A DNA stretch of 64,000 nt, from positions 62,001-126,000 of the forward strand of contig NZ_MSPQ01000002.1 in assembly GCF_001936475.1 (NCBI RefSeq), read 5' to 3'. The position numbers and the translations under genes are program-made. Below are positions 26,838 through 36,490 of the stretch, one piece after another. This DNA is from Algoriphagus marinus (GTDB lineage: Bacteria > Bacteroidota > Bacteroidia > Cytophagales > Cyclobacteriaceae). Positions within the stretch are counted from its first letter, which is position 1, and every line of letters begins with the position of its first letter. A model generated the notes under the pieces. It saw nothing but the letters and a program-made list of their open reading frames with translations. It had not been told where the DNA came from and made no database searches.

Positions 26838-29609
26838 TTAATCTTTCAGAAAATCTCTGAGTACATAATTCAAGATTCCTCCATGGGTATAGTATTCAAT
26901 TTCTACAGCAGAGTCGAGTCTTGAGAGCACATTGATCTCTCTGGTTTCGTTTCCAGTTTTTATCACCACTTTAAATTTTTGACCGGGAGTCAAGCCTTCC
27001 TCAATTCCTAGAATTGAAAATTGTTCTTTACCAGTCAGTCCTAATGATTCGGCATTTTCGCCTGGCAAATATTGCAGCGGAAGAACTCCCATGCCCACTA
27101 GATTGCTTCGATGAATCCGCTCGTAGCTTTCGGCGATCACTGCATGGATACCTAATAGCCTGGTTCCTTTGGCTGCCCAGTCTCTGGAAGACCCGGAGCC
27201 ATATTCTTTACCGGCCAAGACGATTAATGGAGTATTTGCTGCTTGGTACTTTTCCGCAGCTTCAAAGACACTCATTTCTTTATCCTCCGGAATATAGGTA
27301 GTAAAGCCTCCCTCCTGTTCGCTAAGCTGATTTTTGATACGAACATTAGCAAAAGTCCCTCGAACCATCACCTCGTCATTTCCACGTCTGGAGCCATACG
27401 AATTAAAATCCGGACGCTGCACACCTCTACCAATTAGGTATTGACCTGCTGGGGAATTTTCGCGGAATGACCCAGCAGGAGAAATATGGTCCGTAGTAAT
27501 CGAATCTCCCAATTTTAATAATACGAGTGCTTCTTTGATGTTTTTAGGTGATGCGACATCAGCTGAAATGCCTTTGAAAAAGGGGGCTTCCTTGATATAA
27601 GTGCTGGAATCATCCCAAGGATAAATCTCTCCTTTACCCGACTCGAGCTTTTTCCAAAAGTCATCTCCTTCAAAAATCTCCCCATAGTTCTTCTCATAAT
27701 CATCAGGAGAGAGAACCATTCTGCTGAATTCAGCAATTTCTTCGTTCGTTGGCCAGACATCCTTCAGATACACTGGTTCTAAATTCGGGTCAAAACCGAT
27801 TGGTTCATTGTACAGATCCACATCCACTCTTCCAGCTATTGCATAAACCACAACCAGCATGGGAGACATTAAGTAATTCATCTTTACCTGAGGGTGTACA
27901 CGAGCTTCGAAATTCCGATTACCGGACAGCACTGAAGCCACGATAAGGTCATTCTCCTCTACCGCTTTTGCAATATGTCTTGGCAGTGGCCCTGAGTTGC
28001 CAATGCAGGATGTACATCCATAGCCTACGGTGTGAAATTTCAATGCTTCCAAATCATCCAGTAACCCTGCCTTCTCGAGATAATCCGTTACTACTTTAGA
28101 TCCCGGGGCCAATGAAGTTTTTACCCAAGGCTTAACATCTAAACCTCTTTCCCTTGCCTTTCTTGCAACTAGTCCTGCTCCCAGCATCACAGAGGGATTG
28201 GAAGTATTAGTACAGGAAGTGATAGCGGCGATTACTATTGAACCATCATACAGCTCGAATTTCTCGTTGTGTAGCTCTACGGTTACGGTTTTCATACCAT
28301 CCTTGACTTTAGTCTCATATCCTACGCCATCAGGAGATTCGATTTTGGGTTCATTAGTTTGGCCTCCACCTTCTGCATACCAACGAGATACTTCTCTTTT
28401 ATCAATCGGAATATAAGATCTGCCATGAACCTCATGAAGGAGAGCTTCAAAACGTGGCTTGAAGTTTCTCACCAGAATTTTATCCTGAGGACGCTTTGGT
28501 CCTGATACAGTTGCCTCAACTGAACCAAGGTCAAGTTCCACAACAGATGAATATTTTATTAATTCTTCATCTTTTCTCCACAGCATATTCGCTTGACAAT
28601 AATCCTTTACCAACTTAATCTGTGAAGCAGAACGGTTGGTTTTCCCCATGTAGTCCAAGGTTCGGTCATCAATCGGAAAATAGGTAACAGTACATCCAAA
28701 CTCAGGCGACATATTGGAAATTGTAGCCCGATCCGGCACGGAAAGATGATCCAATCCTCCGCCGAAAACTTCCACGAATTTACCGACAACACCATGCTTA
28801 CGCAGCAATTCAGTAATGGTAAGAACCATATCAGTCGCTGTAGTTCCGGCAGGTAATTTTCCGGTAAGCTTCAATCCCACCACCTCTGGCATAATAAAAT
28901 AAATCGGTTGACCTAGTAGAGCAGCTTCAGCTTCAATACCCCCTACTCCCCATCCAACAACCCCTATTCCGTTGACCATTGGTGTATGTGAATCCGTACC
29001 AACAAGGGTATCAGGGAATACCATCCCATCGCGAGTAATGACTCCCTTGGCTAGATATTCGAGGTTCACTTGATGACAAATCCCCATTCCTGGAGGTACA
29101 ACAGAGAAATTATTAAAGGATTTTTGTGCCCATTTCAAAAATTTATAGCGTTCTGAATTCCGCTGATATTCTACTTCCACATTCTTTTCATAGCTGTAAT
29201 TGGTCCCAAAAAAATCTACTTGGACCGAATGATCGATCACCAGATCTACAGGAATCAACGGATTGATTTTACTAGGATCCTTTCCTTTCCGTTTAGCTTC
29301 AGACCTGAGCGAGGCAATATCCACAACCGCCGGCACGCCGGTAAAATCCTGCATCAACACTCGGGCAGGCTTGAAAGGAATATCACTATCTGAAGGATTT
29401 GGAGACCAGCCTAAAAGGGTGTCGAGATGATTTTTGGTGATTGCAAAATCATCATAATTGCGAAGGGCGTTTTCAAGTAAAATACGAATCGAAAAAGGCA
29501 AATGATTAATATTCTTACCCAAGTCCTGAAGTTTTTGAAGACTCCAATAGGAAAAATCACCTGAGTCTGTTTTTAAACTAGTCTTGATGTTAAAGTGGTC
29601 TTGATTCAT
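26838..29609 (-). CDS. acnA: aconitate hydratase
   Basis: A 923-residue aconitase of the AcnA/IRP1 type, converting citrate to isocitrate in the TCA cycle. The 4Fe-4S cysteines lie in TSCTNTSNPSVM and GYGCTSCIGNSGPLP; other signatures are LVGTDSHTPMVNGIGVVGWG and, in the swivelling domain, GKEYGSGSSRDWAAKGTRLLG. Length is normal for AcnA. It is transcribed alone and divergently from the gene at 29760. Confidence 0.95.
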   Translation of the reverse strand: MNQDHFNIKTSLKTDSGDFSYWSLQKLQDLGKNINHLPFSIRILLENALRNYDDFAITKNHLDTLLGWSPNPSDSDIPFKPARVLMQDFTGVPAVVDIASLRSEAKRKGKDPSKINPLIPVDLVIDHSVQVDFFGTNYSYEKNVEVEYQRNSERYKFLKWAQKSFNNFSVVPPGMGICHQVNLEYLAKGVITRDGMVFPDTLVGTDSHTPMVNGIGVVGWGVGGIEAEAALLGQPIYFIMPEVVGLKLTGKLPAGTTATDMVLTITELLRKHGVVGKFVEVFGGGLDHLSVPDRATISNMSPEFGCTVTYFPIDDRTLDYMGKTNRSASQIKLVKDYCQANMLWRKDEELIKYSSVVELDLGSVEATVSGPKRPQDKILVRNFKPRFEALLHEVHGRSYIPIDKREVSRWYAEGGGQTNEPKIESPDGVGYETKVKDGMKTVTVELHNEKFELYDGSIVIAAITSCTNTSNPSVMLGAGLVARKARERGLDVKPWVKTSLAPGSKVVTDYLEKAGLLDDLEALKFHTVGYGCTSCIGNSGPLPRHIAKAVEENDLIVASVLSGNRNFEARVHPQVKMNYLMSPMLVVVYAIAGRVDVDLYNEPIGFDPNLEPVYLKDVWPTNEEIAEFSRMVLSPDDYEKNYGEIFEGDDFWKKLESGKGEIYPWDDSSTYIKEAPFFKGISADVASPKNIKEALVLLKLGDSITTDHISPAGSFRENSPAGQYLIGRGVQRPDFNSYGSRRGNDEVMVRGTFANVRIKNQLSEQEGGFTTYIPEDKEMSVFEAAEKYQAANTPLIVLAGKEYGSGSSRDWAAKGTRLLGIHAVIAESYERIHRSNLVGMGVLPLQYLPGENAESLGLTGKEQFSILGIEEGLTPGQKFKVVIKTGNETREINVLSRLDSAVEIEYYTHGGILNYVLRDFLKD

Positions 29610-29759
29610 TTTTTTTTGTTTTAGATGAAAAAGAAGTACAAAGATTAAACTGAATTTGAAGCTTTTGGATTCCTTATTGCCTTGAAAATCTTAGATTGAT
29701 CAATCCAAATTGATTTCTAATAAACTTATAAAGAATTAATTCACTAGGCATTTTGATAA

Positions 29760-30818
29760 ATGACACTACTTATATTACGAATTTTTAGCTGCTTTTTTAT
29801 AATAGCAACCTTGATTCCTTTCATAAAATGGAATCATTGGTGGATTAGAGTTTTTGACTACCCAAGGCTTCAGAAACTGACCATAATCCTAACTTTACTC
29901 CTATTATGGGTGGTACTACCACATGAAGCTACCCAGAAAGAATTGTGGACTTTTCTTTTATTATTGGCTGCGGCAGCAATTTTTCTTTTGATAAAAGTGA
30001 TTCCTTTTTCCCCTTTTGGGAAAAAAATGGTTGAAACTGTGGAATTCGATGAAACTTCTTCAATTCATATTCTAATAGGAAATGTATTTCAGCCAAATAC
30101 TCAACATCCGTTGCTAATCAAGTTGGTACATGAAACAAACCCCGATCTAATCTTTTTGGTTGAAACTGATTCCCATTGGGAAAAAGGACTAAAATCGCTC
30201 GAAAAAGATTATAAACACCTTATAAAACTTCCTTTAGACAACACCTATGGCCTGTTGCTATATTCCAAATTAGAAATCATCTCTCACGAGATCAATTACC
30301 TAATTGATCCTGGAATTCCCTCCCTAGATTTGAATGTGAAGCTGAAAAATGGGAAAGTAATTAAGATTCATGGCATACATCCTACTCCGCCCGTGCCAAC
30401 CCAAAATCCAAAAAGCACAGACCGAGATGCAGAAATTTTGATGGTGGGTAAAAAAGTAAAGCTTTTGGACAAACCAGCATTAGTAATTGGAGATTTGAAT
30501 GATGTGGCTTGGAGCTATACCACTGAGTTGTTTCTAAAAATCTCCGAAATGGCCGATCCAAGAAAAGGAAGAGGTGTTTTCAATACTTTTCACGCTAAAA
30601 TCCCCTTTTTAAGATGGCCCTTAGACCACGTGTTTCTCAGCAAACATTTCGGCTTAGTATCTATCAAAGTTCATAAATCAATAGGTTCAGATCATTTTCC
30701 AATCAGCATGATCGCTCGGCTAACTATAGAAAATAACACAAACACCAAAAAGGCAAATGGGGATGAAAAAAAAGAAGCCCGCGAAAAGATAAATCGCGGG
30801 CTAAGTAATGAGGATTAA
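29760..30818 (+). CDS. membrane-anchored endonuclease/exonuclease/phosphatase family protein
   Basis: A 352-residue protein with three N-terminal transmembrane helices (about 1-90) and an EEP domain. The domain shows IGNVFQPN, PDLIFLVETDSHW (metal-binding Glu), VIGDLNDVAWSYTT and the terminal SDHFPI (catalytic Asp-His). Similar proteins cleave phosphodiester bonds of nucleic acids or lipids outside the cytosol; substrate unknown. The last 20 or so codons (KEAREKINRG) coincide with the terminator hairpin of the convergent mla operon, so the tail is likely a by-product of that overlap. Confidence 0.82.
   Translation: MTLLILRIFSCFFIIATLIPFIKWNHWWIRVFDYPRLQKLTIILTLLLLWVVLPHEATQKELWTFLLLLAAAAIFLLIKVIPFSPFGKKMVETVEFDETSSIHILIGNVFQPNTQHPLLIKLVHETNPDLIFLVETDSHWEKGLKSLEKDYKHLIKLPLDNTYGLLLYSKLEIISHEINYLIDPGIPSLDLNVKLKNGKVIKIHGIHPTPPVPTQNPKSTDRDAEILMVGKKVKLLDKPALVIGDLNDVAWSYTTELFLKISEMADPRKGRGVFNTFHAKIPFLRWPLDHVFLSKHFGLVSIKVHKSIGSDHFPISMIARLTIENNTNTKKANGDEKKEAREKINRGLSNED
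30764..30801 (-). terminator. terminator of the mla operon, inside the opposing gene
   Basis: On the minus strand GCCCGCG (30795-30801) pairs with CGCGGGC (30777-30783), followed by TTCTTTTTTTT. It lies wholly within the 3' coding end of the gene at 29760-30818. Confidence 0.85.
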
Positions 30819-30826
30819 TATTGATT

Positions 30827-31804
30827 TCAATTATCCGATTTGGCTTCTTCTTTTGCCTTACGCTTGAAACCTTTGCGGAATGGCCATGTATACGGCAAAG
30901 CTTCCAGGCCTTTATTCAAATTGTAAGTTGCAGAATCCGTATTCACCAAAGTGCTTCTCAGATCTTCTGCAAATTGCGGGTCATTCAAGAATACGCCAAT
31001 GGCATTATCTTTTGAATTAAACTTTTCTGTTATCGTGTTCAAATCATTGGTCAGCTTTTCTGTATTTTCTGCAGAAGTCTTCAAGCTCGACATAGTTGAT
31101 TTGATTTCGGTTACGATCGTCGTGTCAGTCACCAATTCATTGAATAAGTTGCCTTCCTGATTCAACTTAGAGGTAAACTTGTTCAAATCAGTCAGCATTC
31201 GATTGCTGTTGACTGAAGCTCTTTCCAGATTGAACAAGATAGATTTGAAATTTTGTGCCAGCAAAGAGTCTGTCATTACTGCCCCTACTATTCCTTCACC
31301 AGCCGCCAATTTGGAAGTTAAAGTTTTCAAATCAGCTGTGATTTCAACCAAGTTTTCATTGTTCACCTGAAGGGTTTCCATCATTTTATCGGTATCCAAA
31401 GGCATCACTGACTCCAGTCTATCTCCGTCTTGTACTGGCGGTGCCAGAGTAGTCCCTCCATAGATTACAATAATCTTATTCCCGATCAGTCCATCTGAAC
31501 TTATTGTGGCTTTAGCGTCCTTCCGGATAAATTCAACCACGGCCTCTTCCACATTCATCTCAATCTCCACTTGGGAATCACCGTAAAAATTGATTTTACG
31601 TACTGTTCCAATCTTCACACCTGAAAACCAAATGTTATTTCCTGTCTGCAAACCTCCGATATCATCGAAAACTGCTTTCAAATGGATGGCTTTCACAAAT
31701 TTCTTTTGCTGCCCTCCAAGGGTAAGAATACCTATGACCAAAATGGCAATGCCTATAAAAACAAAAATGCCAACTATGACTGATCGCTTATTTTCACTTT
31801 TCAT
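30827..31804 (-). CDS. mlaD: MlaD/MCE-domain substrate-binding protein
   Basis: A 325-residue protein with one N-terminal transmembrane helix (about 9-29), an MCE domain (about 38-115: VFDDIGGLQTGNNIWFSGVKIG) and a long helical C-terminal part with many Ser/Thr/Asn. MCE proteins form hexameric rings that carry phospholipid between membranes. The ATG overlaps the mlaF stop by four bases. The operon order mlaE-mlaF-mlaD with no mlaC or mlaB is usual in Bacteroidota. Confidence 0.88.
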   Translation of the reverse strand: MKSENKRSVIVGIFVFIGIAILVIGILTLGGQQKKFVKAIHLKAVFDDIGGLQTGNNIWFSGVKIGTVRKINFYGDSQVEIEMNVEEAVVEFIRKDAKATISSDGLIGNKIIVIYGGTTLAPPVQDGDRLESVMPLDTDKMMETLQVNNENLVEITADLKTLTSKLAAGEGIVGAVMTDSLLAQNFKSILFNLERASVNSNRMLTDLNKFTSKLNQEGNLFNELVTDTTIVTEIKSTMSSLKTSAENTEKLTNDLNTITEKFNSKDNAIGVFLNDPQFAEDLRSTLVNTDSATYNLNKGLEALPYTWPFRKGFKRKAKEEAKSDN

Positions 31805-32553
31805 GAATGAATAAAATTATAATCGTAAAATGATTTTACACGCTGATCATCTGCATGTGTAAAGACTTCTTCAAACGTTCCCATAGCCTTAAATTGACCG
31901 TCCAAAAGCACTGCCATTCGATCACCAGTATCTTTTGCACAAGTCAAATCGTGCGTGATGACAATTGATGAGGTATTAAAGCGCTCTTTCACTTCAATGA
32001 TAAGATTATTGATTTCGCTACAGGTAATTGGATCCAAACCTGCTGTAGGCTCATCATAGAGCATGATTTCTGGGTTTAAAATCAATGTTCTTGCTACCCC
32101 AATTCGTTTCTTTTGTCCTCCTGATAGCTCTGAAGGCATTTGATTGATAGATTGAGGTAATCCTACACTATCCAGTAGCTCCTCAATTTTTTTGGTAATT
32201 TCTCCTCTCGTAAGGTTTTTCACATTTCGTACAAGCGGAAATTCCATATTTTCCCGAACTGTCATACTATCGTAAAGTGCTGAGTTCTGGAATGAAAAAC
32301 CAATTTTCAAACGAAGCGCATTAAGTGCTTTTGTATTTAAGGTGGAGACTTCTTGCCCAAGCACTTGCATCATTCCTGCATCCTGACGCAATAGGCCTAC
32401 CATTATTTTGATTAAAACAGACTTTCCTGAACCAGACTTACCAAGCACAACCAGATTTTCTCCTTTATGCAAATCCAAATCAACTCCCTGAAGTACTTTC
32501 AAGTCTCCGAATGACTTCTTGAGGCCTTTAATTTCTACGACTTTCTCTTCCAT
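31801..32553 (-). CDS. mlaF: Mla-type ABC transporter ATPase
   Basis: A 250-residue ATPase. Walker A is LGKSGSGKSVLIK, the signature is LSGGQKKRIGVAR, Walker B is IMLYDEPTAGLDP and the switch His is in ITHDL. It powers lipid transfer by the MlaE permease and MlaD ring. It starts three bases after the mlaE stop. The insertion LRLKIGFSFQNSALYDSMTV is characteristic of the MlaF group. Confidence 0.9.
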   Translation of the reverse strand: MEEKVVEIKGLKKSFGDLKVLQGVDLDLHKGENLVVLGKSGSGKSVLIKIMVGLLRQDAGMMQVLGQEVSTLNTKALNALRLKIGFSFQNSALYDSMTVRENMEFPLVRNVKNLTRGEITKKIEELLDSVGLPQSINQMPSELSGGQKKRIGVARTLILNPEIMLYDEPTAGLDPITCSEINNLIIEVKERFNTSSIVITHDLTCAKDTGDRMAVLLDGQFKAMGTFEEVFTHADDQRVKSFYDYNFIHS

Positions 32554-32556
32554 AGC

Positions 32557-33354
32557 TTACATTCCACGAATGGCATTTACAATTTGAAGTGAGAGCAACT
32601 CCTCAATGAAAATCAAAAACATCGAAATAACAACTGCTGAATTAGCAGCTTGACCCACTCCTTCAGTTCCTTTAGAAGAATTATAACCTTTATAACAACC
32701 TACAATTCCAATGGTGAAACCGAAAAGAATCGATTTCATCACAGATGAAAAGATGTCCAAAAAGGTAATTGATTCAAAAACCTGCACAAAGAAGGTGGAC
32801 ATACTCACCATCTCATTGGCATTGACACTTAGAAATGAACCCATCAAGGCTACAAAATCAGTGTACATAACCAAGAGAGGAATCATGAAAGTAGTAGCAA
32901 GAACTCTGGAAACCACCAGAAAATTAAATGGGTTTGTTGCCGAAACTTCCATGGCATCAATCTGCTCAGTTACTTTCATCGAACCAATTTCAGCACCTAT
33001 ACTTGAACCTACTTTTCCTGCTGCAATCAAGGCTGTCACCAATGGTCCCATCGCTCTTACTACGGCAATTGAAATCAAGGAAGGCAACCAGGAAGCTGCA
33101 CCAAATTCAGATAGGGAAGGTCTCGATTGATTGGTAAACACCAGGCCAACTATAAATCCAGTCAATGAAATCAAGGGTAGTGATTCTACTCCGATTCTAT
33201 AACACTGATGGATAACTTCTTTGAACTCATAGGGAGGTATAAATACCTCGCTGAAAAATCTTCGCACGAAACTCCAAGCATTCGCTAAGCCAGTAAAAAA
33301 CTTATCAAATTTTTTGGATAGGAAGGGTTTTCTGTCGTCTTCTTTTTCGCTCAT
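32557..33354 (-). CDS. mlaE: MlaE-family lipid ABC permease
   Basis: A 265-residue inner-membrane permease with five or six hydrophobic segments. It has the family hallmarks AAGKVGSSIGAEIGSMKVTEQIDA and FGFTIGIVGCYKGYN. First gene of the mlaEFD operon for phospholipid transport between membranes. I start at the ATG giving MSEKEDDRKPF; a longer frame from 33375 begins with TTG. Confidence 0.9.
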   Translation of the reverse strand: MSEKEDDRKPFLSKKFDKFFTGLANAWSFVRRFFSEVFIPPYEFKEVIHQCYRIGVESLPLISLTGFIVGLVFTNQSRPSLSEFGAASWLPSLISIAVVRAMGPLVTALIAAGKVGSSIGAEIGSMKVTEQIDAMEVSATNPFNFLVVSRVLATTFMIPLLVMYTDFVALMGSFLSVNANEMVSMSTFFVQVFESITFLDIFSSVMKSILFGFTIGIVGCYKGYNSSKGTEGVGQAANSAVVISMFLIFIEELLSLQIVNAIRGM

Positions 33355-34497
33355 TGTATAATTTTGATGGCCCAAAAATACGGAAAATATTCAAAAGCCT
33401 CAGCCATATATTTTTCAAAAAAAAGATAATGAAGATGCCAATTTGTATTCTTGAAATTACTTTTTTAAATCCGAGTTTTACATAGATCAATTCATATGCC
33501 TAGTCCTCCGGATCGAAAAAAAATGTAAAAAAAGAAAATATTTTGTCGTCAAAAAAATGCTCTTTTTCGTGAAATATCAACTCCGAAAAAAGGGAAAGAA
33601 CAGCATAAATTTTCCTCAAAATTTAAGTCATAAATGCATGTTGAATGATCGATAAAAACTGTGTTTCATGGGCTTAATTAAATCAACTTTTCGCATCCCT
33701 TTTTTTCCAAATAAATAGATTTCACATTCCTTTTCTCACTCTTCAAATTCAAGTAAAAAGTAAGTCAAACTCACCTTTTTCAATTGGTGCGGTTATTGTA
33801 TTTTTTTAATTCATTCTTTATCCGGTTTGTTTTTTTGATTTTATCAGTTGACTGGATAAAATTCTGATTTAAGAATAAAAGCATAGATTTTTTATATTTT
33901 TAGTCAAGTCTAATTTTTTTAGCCTAACCTTATTTTGTTAACCCTAAAAGAGACTTATAATTCTTTAAATCAATATTTTAATAATATTTTATTGAAGTGA
34001 TTTGGAGGAAGCATATTTCCAATTTTCAGACTGGTGAAGGAAATTGCTTTAGATGAAAAAATAGGCTCTATTTAGTAAAATACTGAGAAGATACTCACCA
34101 GAAAGCTAATTTGGCCTGGAATAAAAATTCATAACTATTCCAAATTTAAGTGAAAAAACAAAAGTAATTAGTCTTCTCCTCCCCTACTTTAATCGGGAAT
34201 AATCTCTCAATTAAAATGTATCTCCCGAAATGAAAAATAGGATGAAATCATGAGTCGATAGATCCATAAAAATTATTGAATTCATTATTAATTTGATCTT
34301 GAAACAAAGTTCGATTAACCTCCTTTTACTAGACTGATTTCCCAGAAAAAATATAGATGAATTACACCTCTTCCTTCGATCCAATTTTTCAATATTATTA
34401 ATCTAAAATAGTACCGATCTTTACTCTGTCTTTTATAAATTATACTTTCTTGACAGTTCAGATTCTTCCCTATTCTGTAAATAAAATTCCCCACCCT
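33355..34497. other. 1.1-kb AT-rich gap without recognisable genes
   Basis: No ORF with coding character lies here on either strand. The gap holds poly-A/T runs and an imperfect inverted repeat, TTTATCCGGT (33817-33826) and ACTGGATAAA (33851-33860), 9 of 10 paired. It must contain the mlaE promoter at its left end and the promoter of the gene at 34498 at its right. A degenerate gene or an untranslated RNA cannot be excluded by eye. Confidence 0.6.
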
Positions 34498-34950
34498 ATG
34501 AAAAATTTTCTACTTCTTCTATTTCTACTTCTTAGTTCAACTTTAATCACAAATGCTCAAAATTCTTATGATCCAGAATTAGCAAAGCAACTGGGGGCCG
34601 ACGAATATGGAATGAAAAAATATGTGATCGCATTCCTCTATCGAGGGGATCGAATTGCAGAATATTCAGCCGAGGAACGTGCGGAATTTCAGAAAGGGCA
34701 CCTGGCAAATATCACTCGATTGGCGACCGAAGGGAAGCTTGTTTTAGCTGGTCCATTTTTCGGAAATGAAGAACTTCGAGGGCTGTTTTTTTTCAATGTG
34801 GAAAGCATAGAAGAGGCCGAAAAACTAACCGCAACTGATCCTTCCATTCAGGCAGGAATTCTCCGAATGGACATGAAAGAATGGTATGGGTCTGCCGCAC
34901 TGCCACTACTGCTGGAGTTGCATGCGAAGATCGCTAAGGAAGCTATTTGA
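34498..34950 (+). CDS. secreted YciI-like protein
   Basis: A 150-residue protein with a signal peptide (MKNFLLLLFLLLSSTLITNA). The mature part is a YciI-type ferredoxin-like fold: KYVIAFLYRGDR, then HLANITRLATEGKLVLAGPF and a block with EEAEKLTATDPSIQAGIL, the conserved region holding the Asp of the presumed active site. YciI-like proteins are usually cytosolic, so export is a feature of this branch. The start at 34498 is chosen because it begins the signal peptide. Function unknown. Confidence 0.8.
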   Translation: MKNFLLLLFLLLSSTLITNAQNSYDPELAKQLGADEYGMKKYVIAFLYRGDRIAEYSAEERAEFQKGHLANITRLATEGKLVLAGPFFGNEELRGLFFFNVESIEEAEKLTATDPSIQAGILRMDMKEWYGSAALPLLLELHAKIAKEAI

Positions 34951-35042
34951 GGAAACACTTAAGTCCGGATTTTCTGAGACCATTTTCGAAAATCCTATAG
35001 TGGATAATCAATGGTTTAAATCGTCAATTTTCTTAAAAAAAT

Positions 35043-35957
35043 TTAGAATAGTGAGAAAGATAATTTATCTGTCAGCAGCTCTAAAGCTTTGATGGCTTTT
35101 ACTGAGTTTCCTTTATCATTCAACTCTGGACTCCAGACGGCGATGCTGAATTTGTGTGGCATCACAGCTGCAACCCCTCCACCTACCCCACTCTTGCCTG
35201 GCAATCCTACTCTGTAAGCAAATTCACCTGCTTCATCATAAAACCCACAAGTCAACATCAGCGCATTGATACGTCTTGCGCTACTCTCAGAAATAATCTG
35301 TTGCTTGGCAAAAATCGAAAAACCATCGTTGGCTAAAAAAGAGAAAGATTTTGCCAAGTCAACACAACTCATCTCAATAGCACATTGGGAAAAATATACC
35401 TCCAATACCTCGTCAATGTTATTATTAAAATTCTTGTATGATTTCAGAAAATAAGCTAAAGCCGTATTACGCTCCCCATGCTTAAATTCCGAACTCTTGA
35501 CATCGCCATTGATTTTCACGCAGGTCTCACCAGCAAGTTCATTGATAAACTCTGTGATCTGCTGGATTGGCTTTTCAAATTTACTACACAGCGCATCTGT
35601 GATCACCAAAGCTCCAGCATTGATAAATGGGTTTCTAGGAATTCCTTTTTCGTATTCTAGCTGAGCAATTGAATTGAAAGGATCCCCACTAGGCTCTACA
35701 TTCACCCGAGACCATAGTTTATTGTTAAACACATTGAAAACCATGGTTAGCGTATGGACTTTGCTGATACTTTGGATCGAAAAGGGTACTTGATAGTCAC
35801 CGACACCATAGACATTCCCTTTCAAATCAACTAAGGCAATTCCGAACTGATCAGGGCTCACTGTCGCCAATTCAGGAATGTAATCCGCCACTTTCCCCCG
35901 TTGGTTTTCCTCCTGTACTTCTTGATACACCTCTTCTATTATTTGCTTATAGTCCAT
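35043..35957 (-). CDS. glsA: glutaminase
   Basis: A 304-residue glutaminase of the serine-dependent beta-lactamase-like family, hydrolysing glutamine to glutamate and ammonia. It shows FSIQSISKVHTLTMVF (Ser-x-x-Lys nucleophile region), NPFINAGALVITD, LKSYKNFNNNI and GLPGKSGVGGGVAAVMPHKFSIAVWSP. Length is normal. ATG at 35957; a GTG lies one codon upstream. Confidence 0.93.
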   Translation of the reverse strand: MDYKQIIEEVYQEVQEENQRGKVADYIPELATVSPDQFGIALVDLKGNVYGVGDYQVPFSIQSISKVHTLTMVFNVFNNKLWSRVNVEPSGDPFNSIAQLEYEKGIPRNPFINAGALVITDALCSKFEKPIQQITEFINELAGETCVKINGDVKSSEFKHGERNTALAYFLKSYKNFNNNIDEVLEVYFSQCAIEMSCVDLAKSFSFLANDGFSIFAKQQIISESSARRINALMLTCGFYDEAGEFAYRVGLPGKSGVGGGVAAVMPHKFSIAVWSPELNDKGNSVKAIKALELLTDKLSFSLF

Positions 35958-36142
35958 CACGGTAAATTGGTTAAATTCTTAAGACTTGAAAAGTATAAGC
36001 TTTAAGAATTGAGTTTTTTAAGAATTAGTTCTTTTATCTTACCCCTATTGACCGTAAGTCAACAAGGGTTTAAAATAAATACCCAATTTTCTTATGTATA
36101 TAAATTTTTTATATATTTGACTTCATTAGGTAAAATAACTCG

Positions 36143-36490
36143 ATGTCAAATAACAACCTCATCAAAGGCAGTCTTCAAACCATCATCCTCAAACTTCTGG
36201 AGGAGAACGAACGCATGTATGGCTATGAAATCACCCAGAAAGTGAAGGAACTTACAGCTGGCGAAATCAAAATCACAGAAGGGGCTCTTTATCCCGCTCT
36301 CCATAAACTCGAGGCAGAAGGCTTATTGTCCACCGAAATAGAGCAAGTAGATAATCGAGTGCGGAAATACTACAGTCTAACGAAGTCCGGGAAAACTGAG
36401 ACTGCAACCAAAATGTCCGAATTGCATGCATTCGTGGAGAATCTGCAGCGAATCTTAAATCCAGGTGTAGAACCAAAACTGGGGATCTAA
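36143..36490 (+). CDS. PadR-family transcriptional regulator
   Basis: A 115-residue winged-helix repressor. The PadR domain is seen in LIKGSLQTIILKLLEENERMYGYEIT, then TEGALYPALHKLEAEGLLSTEI and VRKYYSLTKSGK. It lacks the long C-terminal helical domain of larger PadR proteins. Its TAA overlaps the ATG of the next gene (TAATG), so it is translationally coupled to three membrane proteins and probably represses this operon; the effector would be sensed through the operon products or a ligand, which is speculation. Confidence 0.9.
   Translation: MSNNNLIKGSLQTIILKLLEENERMYGYEITQKVKELTAGEIKITEGALYPALHKLEAEGLLSTEIEQVDNRVRKYYSLTKSGKTETATKMSELHAFVENLQRILNPGVEPKLGI

Noticed and set aside
26828..26846. 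Short AAAGAT/ATCTTT hairpin at the acnA stop as terminator
   Set aside because: Six A/T-rich pairs only, overlapping the stop codon; too weak to list.
33817..33860. Inverted repeat in the long gap as a terminator
   Set aside because: No gene ends nearby and there is no T-run after the second arm.
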